The notes under the pieces were generated by a model. That model saw nothing but the letters and a program-made list of their open reading frames with translations, had not been told where the DNA came from and searched no databases. From Anoplopoma fimbria (lineage: Eukaryota > Chordata > Actinopteri > Perciformes > Anoplopomatidae), in contig NC_072467.1 of NCBI RefSeq assembly GCF_027596085.1, forward strand, positions 28,281,082 to 28,345,081: a DNA stretch of 64,000 nt, in the 5' to 3' direction. Position numbers and translations under genes: made by a program. This document shows, piece after piece, positions 47,931-58,128 of the stretch (positions within the stretch are counted from its first letter, which is position 1; every line of letters starts with the position of its first letter).

Positions 47931-48159
47931 GGACAGTAACGGAGTACATTTACTTGAGTACAGTACTTAAGTACAATTTTGAGGGATCTGTACTTTACTC
48001 GAGTATCATTCTTGGGGAGTACTCACGACTTTACTCAAGTACATTTGAGAGGCAAATATTGTACTCTTTACTCCGCTACATTTCTATCCATAACCGTGAG
48101 TAGCCGTTACTTCAAATAAAAAAAATAAAAATTTAAATCCTCAATTTGTCGTTTCCCTC

Positions 48160-48251
48160 TCAAACGTGATTGGATTGTGCAGGCACCACTGATTGGGACA
48201 GCCAATCAGCAATCACCTTCAGTTTTCTGCCAAAGTCAACTGTCAGATTAG
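48160..48251 (+). promoter_or_regulatory. CCAAT-rich promoter-like region
   Basis: In the 110 bp before the transposase start there are three CCAAT-type (NF-Y) motifs: 'gtgattgg' (about 48166-48173), 'tgattggg' (48189-48196) and 'gccaatcag' (48201-48209). No TATA box is convincing. The placement just inside the element and upstream of exon 1 suggests the transposase promoter. Inference from motifs only. Confidence 0.4.
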
Positions 48252-48269
48252 ATGAGAGACGTTATAACC

Positions 48270-51200
48270 ATGGACGAAACAATGGAAGAAGCCGGAGCAG
48301 GTCCGTCCCAGGAATTTGTAAACCCGTGGCCCCACCTCGCCAGCCTATTCACATTTTCCGAACAAGTCGGTGATAGTTTTCGTTTTAAGTGTTTGCTATG
48401 TTTACCGAAGCAGAATTTCATCACTGCCTACAAAAATTCCACATCCAACTTGCGGAAGCATGTCAAGGTACGTACATTCAACTTCCTTACATTTCTAAGC
48501 TAGATTCTAGCTCCAGGAAAGTGCTCTAAATGATTGGCTGGATGCGATAATGCAGCTTTTTACATTCTCGGTTACGTTTGAGTAGTCGAAGCCACATGCA
48601 CCCGCCAATTTGCTACCTGTAGCTAGCCATTCAGATAGCTAACTTTAGCCTGACAATATTTAGCACAAGCCGAGGCAAGCAAATCGTGTAACACAGATAA
48701 TCAACTGAAGTCCTTTCAGCTTTATGTTTTGACATGCCCCTGACAAATAGAAAGAACATACAGTGTATCTTTTCTAGTCTAAGATCGAGTATGATACGTT
48801 TTTTTTACCATACAAAAGTAAAAGCCGAATTAGTTCAGTTGTAGACTATGCTAGTTGCAAGCAGGGCATTTCAGCGCTCTTGTTTCACCGGAGTGAATAA
48901 CTATAGCTAGCCCTACAGTTTAGTCTAAGGGGCTATTTGGCTTTTTAAAAAGTAGCAGTTCAGCTGGCCTAGACAGGATTACAAAAGTGTTTGAATACAT
49001 GAGAGATATGCTACCCAAAGTCTTGTATTTGCCTGACCTAATATTGCAGGACTTGTTAGAAAGACAGAAGCACCTAAATACTTTGCTCTACCGGAATCTA
49101 CAGCGAGCTAGCAAGACCGCGCACACGAAACAGACGTGGTCCAAACCGCGTTAGCATTTTTTTTTTTTAATACCGGGTTAATCCTTCCAGGCTATGTGGA
49201 GTGAGTTTGTCTGTCATGCATGTGTCTAAGTGTGTCAGTAAATAAGGAATATGATGTCTAATACAATGTTTGTAGGCAGCAGTCCTGTAAGTAGGGGTGT
49301 TAAGTCTAAGATGGTGCCTTGTGTTATAGTCATGACGGGATGCATTTTGAGTGAACATGTTCAGGAAATAAGCAGGGAGGTTTTTGTTTAAGAACTTGTG
49401 GTAGAATTTCAGGCACTGTATTATGTAGATATCATCTAATTTTAATTGATTTAACCGTATGAAAATTGGCTCAGTATGCTCATTATATTTGCTTTTGCAT
49501 TTGTGTAGCGCGCACGAGGGAGAGGGACCTAGAGACTGTGCGTGTGTGAGGCAGTGTGCATGTGTGCCTCAGTAGCATCCTGATTATATGGATATCTGCG
49601 GGGCGAGGGCTTCAATTACCTCTCTCTTTTTTGACTATACATGTGTTTGCATCCCTGTTTGCTGATCCCCGTAAATTAAAGTTAGTTGCACCAGTAAAAC
49701 CAATTAAAAAGTTAGTCTGGAACCATTGGAAAATTATGAACAACCAGCACTTCATAATTAATAATACTGCTATGTAGACTATATGATGGGAATCTTTCCT
49801 AATATTTATTAGTTTTATATAGTGTAAACTGAAATATTATACTTTGTTTTACAGAGAAGGCATGAGACACATATGGAGAAATACTCCAAACTGACTTCAA
49901 CAGCCTGCAAGAGGCCATCGGATGGTGGAACAGGCTTCAAGGGGAAGCAAATGAAGCTGTTGGAGACCAAGCAGGTGTCTCAGAAGACGGTTGATCAGGC
50001 TATCCTCCGCTTCATCGTGCAAGGTCTCCAGCCCTTCTCCCTGGTTGAGAAACCATCCTTTCAAGACCTTATTGTAGAATTGCAACCGAGAAGTGCTGTC
50101 ATGTCCCGCACAACTGTGCGGCGTAAGATTGATTCAGCTACATCTAAAATGAAAGAAAGTCTCAAGAACGAAATGAAAGAGGTACCATACATTGCCACCA
50201 CTACTGATTGTTGGACGGCCAGGAGAAGAAGCTTTATAGGTGTAACAGCCCACTGGCTCGATCCTTGCAGTTTTGAACGCCGTTCAGCTGCCCTTGCTTG
50301 CCGTCAACTAAGAGGCTCCCACACATTCGATGCCTTGGCAGCTGTTTTGACCGACATTCATGCAGAGTATGAAATAAGTCTAAAGGTTGTTAGAACTACA
50401 ACAGACAACGGGTCGAATTTCGTCAAAGCGTTCCGTGTCTTTGGTCAGCAGGACGAAAATAACAATGAAGAGTTAGTTGCAGAAGGCACAATCGAAGAAG
50501 TAGGAGAAGATTGTGATGCATCTGATGGTGAAGAGGAGGTGGAACTCATTGATGTGGAAGCCATTCTGGAGGAAGATGATGGGCTTCAGTATCAGCTGCC
50601 GAAACATCATCGGTGTGCATGTCATTTACTAAATTTAGTTTCCACAGTCGATGTTGATAAGGCTAATACGACAGAAGCTTACAAGAAATTGTCCAGATCA
50701 GCCTTTTCTAAGTGTCAGGCACTCTGGAATAAAGCATCAAGGTCTCCTCAAAATGCTGAGCTTATAGAGGAACACTGTAAGCTTCACTTGGTACAGCCTA
50801 ATTCAACTCGATGGAACTCGTCTTTCATGGCCGTGGAACGTGTGGTCAGAATCATTAAAGACCAAGGACAGGGGTCTGTGAGAACGGTCTGTGCTGCACT
50901 CAATGTTCCAATGTAAGTAGCTTATGTTAATGTATAATTGTGTTCTTAATTTGTTAGAATAATGCTTACCACATTATCTGCTGTAGGTACATAAACAAAT
51001 TAATAAATGTCCAGCATTGCACAGTGGTTCTGTATACATTTTGTGGAAATATGTGTTTGTTTATTTTCTTCTGTTTCTATTAGGTACAGTCCGGCTGACA
51101 TAGCCTTTTTAGGGGAATATGTCACCACCATGAGTCCAGTTGCGAAGTCCTTGAACATACTACAAGGTGAAGTCAACATTCAGATGGGCTGGCTGCTCCC

Positions 51201-51917
51201 GACAATCACCACCCTCACAACCAAGCTTGAAAAGTCCAGACCGTCACTCAGATTTTGCAAGCCACTTGTTGATGCTCTTCTTGAAGGTTTGAGGAAGCGG
51301 TTTGAGAGCATGATGTCAGAGCCAGAGCTAATTGCAGCAGCCATACTTGTTCCAAGGTTCAAAACCTCCTGGACCAGCAATGACACAGTCCTACAGCTTG
51401 GTAAGGAAAACGTTTTATTTTTGTTTGTTTGCTTGTTTTTTCAAAAACCTTTACATCCAACAATGATTCTATGCAGTTGCTTACTTACAGAGTAATAATA
51501 ACAAAAATGTGTGTTTGTTGGTGTGATTCTGCTGTTTCTAATCAAGGCCTTAGTTACATCAAGACACATCTGCCAGAACATGATGAAGGTCTTCGGTCTC
51601 CTGATACCACAGCATCCTCTTCTGAAGATGATGACTTCTTCTCCAATGTCAAGCCGACACATTCCAATGAGATAAGTCAGCAACTTGATGGATACCTAGC
51701 CGCTACAGCTGATGGAGTGAATACACTGGCCCCCTATCCAGCTGTGCGTAACCTCTCACTAAAGCTCAACACAGCCCTGCCAGCTTCAGCAGCGTGTGAA
51801 AGGCTTTTTAGCATTGCCGGTTTGCTTTTCACCCCAAGAAGGGGATCAATTCATTCACAGAATTTTGAGAACCAACTTCTCCTCAAGTTGAACAAGGAGT
51901 TCATGAAATTTGATTGA
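48270..51917 (+). CDS. hAT-family transposase with BED zinc finger (4 exons)
   Basis: Exons 48270-48467, 49855-50912, 51084-51400 and 51547-51917 total 1944 nt, one open frame of 647 residues. Donors are gtacgt, gtaagt and gtaagg; acceptors are ttttacag, tctattag and taatcaag. Exon 1 plus the first codons of exon 2 make a BED finger (C41-x2-C44, H64-x4-H69) whose second histidine comes only after splicing, which supports the intron. Visible catalytic landmarks: D184 in TTTDCW, D250 in TTTDNG, an acidic stretch (about 266-308), the CxCH motif ending at H323, W386 in STRWNS, and E609 in AACERLFS inside the C-terminal hAT dimerisation domain (about 560-640). The length is typical for this family. 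The start was chosen at 48270 because of its accATGG context; an in-frame ATG at 48252 would add six residues. It should bind the element's ends and catalyse cut-and-paste transposition. Because it sits between TIRs it is a transposon gene, not a domesticated ZBED gene. No symbol is assigned. Confidence 0.9.
48468..49854 (+). other. Transposase intron 1
   Basis: 1387 bp, GT(acgt) to (tttac)AG, interrupting the BED finger between its two histidines. Apart from the LINE fragment at 49157-49505 it holds no recognised feature. Confidence 0.85.
49157..49505 (-). mobile_element. 5'-truncated LINE 3' end in intron 1, antisense
   Basis: On the minus strand, from 49505 downward, one frame reads KYNEHTEPIFIRLNQLKLD, then IYIIQCLKFYHKFLNKNLPA, and HDYNTRHHLRLNTPTYRT, and ends at LTRY and a stop, followed directly by a 12-base A tract (T tract 49157-49168 on plus). 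'HTEPxF..LN.L.L.DIY..Q..KF' and 'YNTR' are landmarks of the region beyond the reverse transcriptase in CR1/L2/Rex-like LINE ORF2. About 105 codons remain open, so the insertion is relatively young. It is in the opposite orientation to the transposase, so it cannot contribute a sense poly(A) signal. Confidence 0.75.
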
Positions 51918-51927
51918 ACTGAAGTAC

Positions 51928-52008
<81 letters not shown>

Positions 52009-52190
52009 TCCTGTGCTACTTACACACACACACACACACCCACATACCCAAAGTCCTGTGCTACTTCCACACATACACACACACACACATACACACACAC
52101 AAAATGTCCTGTGCTACTTACACACACACACACACACCCACATACCCAAAGTCCTGTGCTACTTACACACATACACAACCACACACACAC

Positions 52191-52234
<44 letters not shown>
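51928..52234 (+). repeat. Compound CA microsatellite with 100-bp higher-order unit
   Basis: Starts 11 bp after the transposase stop. A perfect CA run (about 51931-52003) is followed by alternating blocks 'aaaatgtcctgtgctactta' and 'cccacatacccaaagtcctg' separated by CA/CATA runs. The 'tgtcctgtgctact ... cacccacatacccaaagtcctgtgctact' segment occurs twice, so a unit of about 100 bp has been tandemly duplicated. It lies in the transposase 3' UTR. Confidence 0.9.
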
Positions 52235-52235
<1 letters not shown>

Positions 52236-52771
52236 CACAAATAATAATAATACAAATAATTTGGAGGTGTGGATGTTAGCCTTTCCACTTTTAAAGCAAA
52301 CTATGTCATTGTGAATTATACTAGTGTTGTACATTATTTGATTTGAATGACAGCAGTTTGCCTAATTTTCAGCCTAATTAGTTTTCATACCAATCATTTA
52401 TATATTACTTTTCATATATCAGTGTACAGTGTTATAAAACTATGCCCATGCTGTTCTCATAACTGAAATCATTTACTTAATTACATTGTTTTGGAATTGT
52501 TTCTTGGGTAAGTAACATAGTTATTTTTCAGTGAGCAGTACTTGAGAGGTATGTTGAATGCAGTACTGTGCTGTATATCTTTGATATGTTGACACTGTAG
52601 CATGAGTAGTCATTGAGTCATGAGTTGCTGTGTTTGAAATGAGTGTCTTTCCCATGTGGTGAGCCAATTATTGTGTCCGATGAGATATAGTGCGAGTAGA
52701 CACCACGCATTATCCTTTGTCACAACATGTGAAGCCTTGTGTTACGCACTTGTTAGGCAAGTGAGATGCTC

Positions 52772-52777
52772 AATAAA
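52772..52777 (+). terminator. Poly(A) signal of the transposase gene
   Basis: AATAAA in 'gctcaataaagcg', 855 bp after the stop codon and about 320 bp inside the right end. It is the canonical hexamer and the only well-placed one that I see in the 3' region. Confidence 0.55.
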
Positions 52778-53093
52778 GCGTAAAAAGATGAAAATGACTT
52801 GATTTTACTTTCAATTCCTTTTACATTCTCCAAGGTATTAACATAAACATTTTTCATAACTCCATGTAGGACATTTCTATACATAAATGTACTGTAAGCA
52901 CCGTGGCAGTAGTAATGCAATATTTAGAAAATTTACTCTTGTACTCATGATACTCAAGTACTTTTAAAAACAAGTACTTTAGTACTTTTACTTAAGTAGA
53001 CATCTGACTGTAGTACTTTTACTTGTACTTGAGTAAAATTTAGCAAGGGGTATCTGTACTTTTACTCAAGTAAGGAATCTGTGTACTCTGTCC

Positions 53094-53101
53094 GCATACA
53101 G
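53094..53101. repeat. Probable right target-site duplication
   Basis: GCATACAG, partner of GCATAGCC at 47923-47930. Confidence 0.4.
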
Positions 53102-53109
53102 CAGTTTGT

Positions 53110-53480
53110 ACGATATCTGACTAAAATGTACTCCTCTTTTTTTGTGTGTTTTCCTACTAAAGTCCAGCAACACGTGTTCATTTCCACTTATAACATAAAT
53201 AAGGTATTTTCAAAATAAACTTCCGTTTAGGAAACAGCTTAGTTAGCTTTAGGCAACAGAAATACTTAGTTCGGTTTAGGAAAAGATGGTGAAATACTTA
53301 AAGACTGTTGTTTGGGTAAAGGTTTCGTGGGATATCTTCGATTTACGGCGGATTCTTCTTCGTTGGTAGAGCTGCAAATGCTGGCTGCTGATTTGAATCA
53401 GTGACGGTCTGATCAAAAACTCATTTATTCTAATCTGTCTTCCATTTTTCTTACATCCTTCATAAGGACGCACTTCTCGA
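53110..53480 (-). repeat. R3-family copy, degenerate
   Basis: 'gtttaggaaacagcttagtt', 'ggcaacagaaatacttagtt' and 'gtttaggaaaagatggtg' match R3-family phrases elsewhere (13939, 39670-39725, 58620-58690, the last two in the opposite sense). It begins within 20 bp of the hAT right end. Confidence 0.5.
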
Positions 53481-54416
53481 CTTTGTGTCCTGAGTTATGA
53501 GGAAACAAACACCTTTGTGCTCTTAGCATTTAGCTCAAAGCAGCTAATTCCAGACTCAAAGAGCCACGAGCAGAACTGTATTCTCTTAGTCCTGGTTTTT
53601 TATTTTTAAGATGTAATCCTCTGTTATATGATGTGTATCTTGTGTTATTGTTTAAAGCTGCTAAAGAAACCGATCTTTCAGAGAGCAGACTGTGGTGTGA
53701 ATCCAGAAGTCAATGTTGATTTATTTACTGCAATTATGTAGTTATACTAACCAAACAGAGGATATTTTCTTATACTTTTCAGATGTTTCCTGAGGAGGTG
53801 AAGTTTATTTTGAAAAGCCTGTATTCCTGTAAGGAGTAGAGTTGACACTGGTGTGATTTGCTGAAGGCAGCTTAATGTAATAAAGTCAAAGTGTGATGCA
53901 AACAGAGCTTTTACACTTTCACTGATCAAAGTTTTTTATCTATGATGTATGAGTTTATTTAAGTAATTCTCAAGTTTAAATTAAAACTATTTTTAGCTTT
54001 CGCAGCCCTTCTTTAATTCCCCGTTTTAATTGGAACACATGTGCTCTTCAATCTCGGCTGCAGATCTCAACGTGGAGCGAACAGTATTCCCCCTCTCTTC
54101 CCTCATTTTTGTTTTAATTCATCACTGCCGAGAATAAACGCTGGATGGTTTACATAAACTCTGCATCGCTGGTTAGTGGAGTGAATGTGAGTCGTGTGCT
54201 GAACGCTATCTGCTCCCTCGGGGAAATGGCTTGGCGCCGCTGATAACACGCTGCGTTCAGGCGACAACGTGACGATGAGACTGAAGTGGTGAAGCACCCT
54301 CGACTCTGTTTCAGACTGAGCAGACATCCATCAGGCATCACGTGGAGATGACAGACCAGCAGAGTCGTATTCCGTCGTTCCCTCTCTGTTTCCTCCAGAA
54401 TAACGAGGCCGCCGCC
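53481..54416. other. No gene; likely old repeat pieces
   Basis: The phrase 'gtcaatgttgatttattta' near 53710 recurs at 58583 ('gttaacgttgatttatttat') beside R3-like sequence, so an R3-associated repeat is probable. The remainder is unrecognised. Confidence 0.35.
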
Positions 54417-54420
54417 ATCG

Positions 54421-54455
<35 letters not shown>
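54417..54455 (+). repeat. (ATC)n microsatellite
   Basis: About 13 perfect trinucleotide units (tcatcatcat). Confidence 0.95.
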
Positions 54456-55547
54456 TGTTGCCTTCTTCTTCTCCTTGTTCAGAAACTGGGTCAGGTTATC
54501 TGAAGCTGTATGTTCTCTGTATGTCGATGCATAAACTTCCTGTAGCTTCTGTCACTCAGACTCAATATAATCAAAATCATGTTTCTCACATGTTGTTCCA
54601 TGTGACTCGACCTCGGAGCTTCAGAACCAGACAGAGAGCTTCATTCCTTCGGGCTTCATTGGGTTCAATTTCACTTCATTATTTTTCCTCAACCAGGCGC
54701 GACTGTTCGCAACAGAATTGATTATTAACAATTTTCTGTGCATTTAGAAGCTTCCCAGCTTTCCCTAAAAATAAACAGAAAACAAATAAGTTTGTTTTAC
54801 ACATTTCTCACCATAAAATAACAGCAAACTGCCTGTAAACCCTGAGGTTTCTTCTCTTCTCTTCTATCCGTGCATTGCTTCTTTATAAGTTGAAAGATGA
54901 CATAAGATACGACTTTATTCATCCTGAGGAAAAGGAACGTGCAGCAGTCGAAGTACAAAGTGGGATGAGTGCAGATATAATGTCACAGTCCCTCGTCTGT
55001 GACACGGTTTATTATTTTGTCAGACTTTATGCTGTGTGTTTTAATTGGCAGCCCCAGTGTCTACATCTACTTCTTATATACATTCTGTTTACAAACCGTA
55101 TGAGGATTCTTTCAGCTTTGCTCTAAAGTACAGAATACAGGTACCTTCAAATAGCAAAAAAACATAAATAATAATACATTTTGTCCATAATGTTGCTGTT
55201 ACATGTATTAATACTACTGTATATGAACATGTTTTCTTGGAAACATTGCTGCATTATTTGTGTTCAATCCAGTGAAGATGTTATGGGAGAACACGCTCAC
55301 TTAAAAGTCCAGACTGGACATTATTGTCATCAGTTTGAGTGGATGAGAGGCTGTCTGTGCTCTCCACACAGAGACTAATGGAAAATGTCCTGTCCTGTCA
55401 TTATTTCCATTTATTCTGATCGAACCGTAGGAAACGAAGCAGATACCTGCCTCTGTCCTCTGTATGCACCTCTGCTGCAGCTGGATACAATGCCTACAAA
55501 CAGCAGGGAATAATCAAGAAGTCAATAACAATACTTTATCCAACAAA
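54456..55547. other. No gene recognised
   Basis: Unrecognised. A possible degenerate R1 5' end ('catctacttcttatatacat') is at 55064-55083. Confidence 0.3.
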
Positions 55548-55601
55548 CTTTGGATAAAAGTGTCTGCTAAATGACTGTAATGTAATGTAATGTAATGTAA
55601 C
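55548..55601 (+). mobile_element. SINE 3' tail
   Basis: 'aactttggataaaagtgtct' then 'gctaaatgactgtaatg' and (TGTAA)n. This is the conserved 3' tail of a widespread group of teleost tRNA-derived SINEs. The tRNA-like head is not visible upstream. Confidence 0.65.
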
Positions 55602-55849
55602 AACTGTACTGCACATGAAATATTCAAAAAGTGAGAGACGGCAAGAGCGCAAAGTTTAATTTATATAGCTGTAAACAGAGAGGCTGCACAACGAAATGGG
55701 AGTTTTAAAATGAAATAACATACATAAGAGAAAGAAATATGCTGCTCTGGAGTCTGGTGTTACGGCAGCTGATACGTCTGTATCCATGACAACACGGAGG
55801 GGTGAAAAGGTAAAACAGTATACGGACACACATTGACTAATGTTGCCTA
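55602..55849. other. No gene recognised
   Basis: Short unrecognised spacer leading into the second R3 array. Confidence 0.3.
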
Positions 55850-56090
55850 AACCTAACTGTTGGTTTAGTTGTCTAATCCTAACTGTTGGTTTTGTTGTCT
55901 AAACCTAACTGTTGGTTTTGTTGTCTAAACCTAACTGTTGGTTTTGTTGTCTAAACCTAACTGTTGGTTTTGTTGTCTAATCCTAACTGTTGGTTTTTAT
56001 CGTAATGTCGTCCCGAAAAAAGAAAGTCTGACAATTCATGTCCGGGTACACAAACCAATAGATTGTATTTTGCGACTATTTCACTAACTG
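55850..56090 (-). repeat. R3 element with six-unit 26-bp array
   Basis: The array 55850-55997 has six units containing 'cctaactgttggttttgttg', the reverse complement of the array at 31750-32070. It is followed by 'aaaccaatagattgtatttt' and 'gcgactatttcac' (56052-56085), the inverse of the R3 left boundary at 31705-31735. So the array and its boundary keep the same relative order in both copies. Confidence 0.7.
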
Positions 56091-56348
56091 TAACGATACT
56101 TTGTAGGAACAGGATGTGGCTGGGTGAGTTTTGTCTTTTAATATCCTTTTGGCTCTTTGCAGGCTCCTCTTGTCACCAATATCACTGATGATCGGTAGAT
56201 GGGCACCAATGATGTTGTGCTGAACCCTCCTGTCCTGAACTGTGTAATTAATCTCACATAATATAAATAAAATACTCCATTTGGATACTCTGAATAAGGA
56301 CTAATTCTGGATGTGGCATTTTCCAATTAAGATGTAATATGTTGATAG
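56091..56348. other. No gene recognised
   Basis: Unrecognised spacer. Confidence 0.3.
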
Positions 56349-56405
56349 CACCCCTGCGACCCTTCTCTGGATAAGCAGGTTACGGAAAATGGATGGATGG
56401 ATGGA
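56349..56405 (+). mobile_element. SINE 3' end fragment
   Basis: 'acccctgcgacccttctctg' then 'gataagcaggttacgg' and (ATGG)n. Matches, in opposite orientation, the 3' end of the SINE at 60909-61286. Confidence 0.7.
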
Positions 56406-58003
56406 GGACATTAATCTGGGTTTGTACAGCATTTCGTGACACAGAGCCTCTTTCCTGTTAACAGTCAGCTCTGTGTTTGAACCCAAATCAACTAACAATC
56501 AGTTTACAAGGCTGTAGTAGAGATGCATGCCCAGAAGAAAAGACAGGGAAACACTCCTGTTTTCAAACGTTATCAAAGACTTGAATATCATGTTTTAGGA
56601 TACTTTTTCAAGAAGTTTGTTTCAGGAATGAAACAGGGAGGCTGTTTTTGCAGAGTTTCCCATTGTGCTACGCTGGAAATCTTTCAGATCGGGGCGGTGG
56701 AACGCCAGATCAAAGTAAATGTTTCACTTTATTTTCAGGCATCAGGCTGAAAACAGCGCTGTGTAAAAACAACCTACGGGGGGTATATGGACAGACGCTC
56801 CAGGAAATCCGGTTTGACTCACAGATCTTTGTGTTTAAAAGATTTTTCGGACAAGGAGCAGTTTCTTTTTCTTTTTTTATCCCAAATGTCAAGTCAGGAA
56901 CAGCAGAGGAGAAAAACAGCAAAAGATCATTAAACTGACAAGTTTCATTCAGTTACACTTACACTCTAAACCCGAACAATTGTTTTACTGGTGAACCATA
57001 TCACTGTTGTTCGTTGAATCATATGTCTGAACACGGCCGAAGGGGTCGTCTGTACTTTTGATTCACAGCAGATTCAGACAGCGGGAACAGAGGGAGTAAA
57101 AACACCTTTCAGCTATGACTGTTAATGTATTTTTTAAGAGTAAAACAAGAACTCAGAGGGCAAATGTCATTTTTTCCAATCAGTAAGAGTTCTCACATAG
57201 CCTGTTTGGACCAGTTGTTTGGAAATAAGGTTCAGTTCAGGTCTTAGTTTGTTGGCACTAAGATGCGGGTCAAAACAAACAGAACCAGATCGCCTCCACT
57301 CGCAGTCAGAACCCAATCGACCCTCCGATCTAAAAACAACCAAGCCCAGAAAGACAATTAAGAAAGTTCACTTGACAAGTTCGCTCTGTCTAAAGAACAA
57401 GTGTCTTGCAGGTGTGATGCGATATGCAGATGACTTGTTATTTTTATTTGGCGGGATTGACCCGGTTCTCTGCTAACGTTAGCTCCACTAATGTTCTAGA
57501 AACGTATATCTCCTTCAACCTCTCCGGGGAAAGTCTATCACTATTACACAACCTTAAACAATGATGAGCTCCAAATCCACTAAACCAGCCTGAACATGAA
57601 GAACATCTGGAACCAGTGATGAGAGTCTGTGGAGCGGAGCTGGACCATGCTGCGCTGTGATAGGACAGTCTGCGTTCCAGAACATAAATCAGCTGCTACT
57701 TCAGCACCATGGACAGAGCCATGGATTCATCAATACAGTTCATTTTAAATGAAATACACATCGATCAATAGCCAGCTGCTTTTTTACATGCTTTGTCTTG
57801 AGTGGCCTTATTGCATCGTAGCTCCGCCTGATGGAGGCTACTGATCTAGATCAGATAAAGGATCAATGAATCGACCAGAACAGCGTATTCTGCTGCTGGA
57901 CTCTCTCTGCTCCCAGGGGATGGATGGGGATGGTTGCACGTTAGCAAGAGGTGACATTCCACTTTAAATCTCCTCCTGTCACCAGGAACCAGGCAGCAAC
58001 GGA
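56406..58003. other. No gene; possible RT scrap at 57,410-57,460
   Basis: Mostly unrecognised. The plus strand at 57413-57460 reads GVMRYADDLLFLFGG, which includes the reverse-transcriptase hallmark YADD followed by hydrophobics. Nothing else of a polymerase can be seen on either side, so it is recorded only as a possible relic. Confidence 0.3.
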
Positions 58004-58128
58004 TTCTCTCTTGATTTATTCCCTCAGTAAACATTGTAAACATGAGTTTATGGTCTCAATCTCTAGTTTCAAGTCTTCTTCAATACAGCATGATGTTCAT
58101 TTAGTAAATGATGCTCCATTTAGAGTCA
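58004..58128 (-). repeat. R1 middle fragment
   Basis: 'tctctcttgatttattccct' through 'gctccatttagagtca'. The most conserved part of R1; both ends are missing. Confidence 0.85.

Larger units (their letters stand above)
47931..53093 (+). mobile_element. hAT transposon, near-complete, ZBED-type
   Basis: A 5.16-kb unit with imperfect terminal inverted repeats. The left end starts GGACAGTAACGGAGTACATT and the right end, read inward, starts GGACAGAGTACACAGATTCC. Both then share TTACTTGAGTA, at positions 20-30 and 21-31, and both subterminal regions are dense in 'agtac', 'acttaagta' and 'gtactttt' words, as is common for hAT ends in fish. Between them lie a promoter-like block with CCAAT boxes, a four-exon transposase gene with no internal stop, a LINE fragment in intron 1, a compound CA microsatellite behind the stop codon and a poly(A) signal. 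The class call rests on the transposase, the TIR layout and the likely 8-bp target duplication. A related end-like fragment is at 17216-17345. Confidence 0.88.

Noticed and set aside
57413..57460. YADD motif resembling a reverse-transcriptase active site
   Set aside because: Only about 16 residues fit; no other RT motif is recognisable on either side, so chance cannot be excluded.
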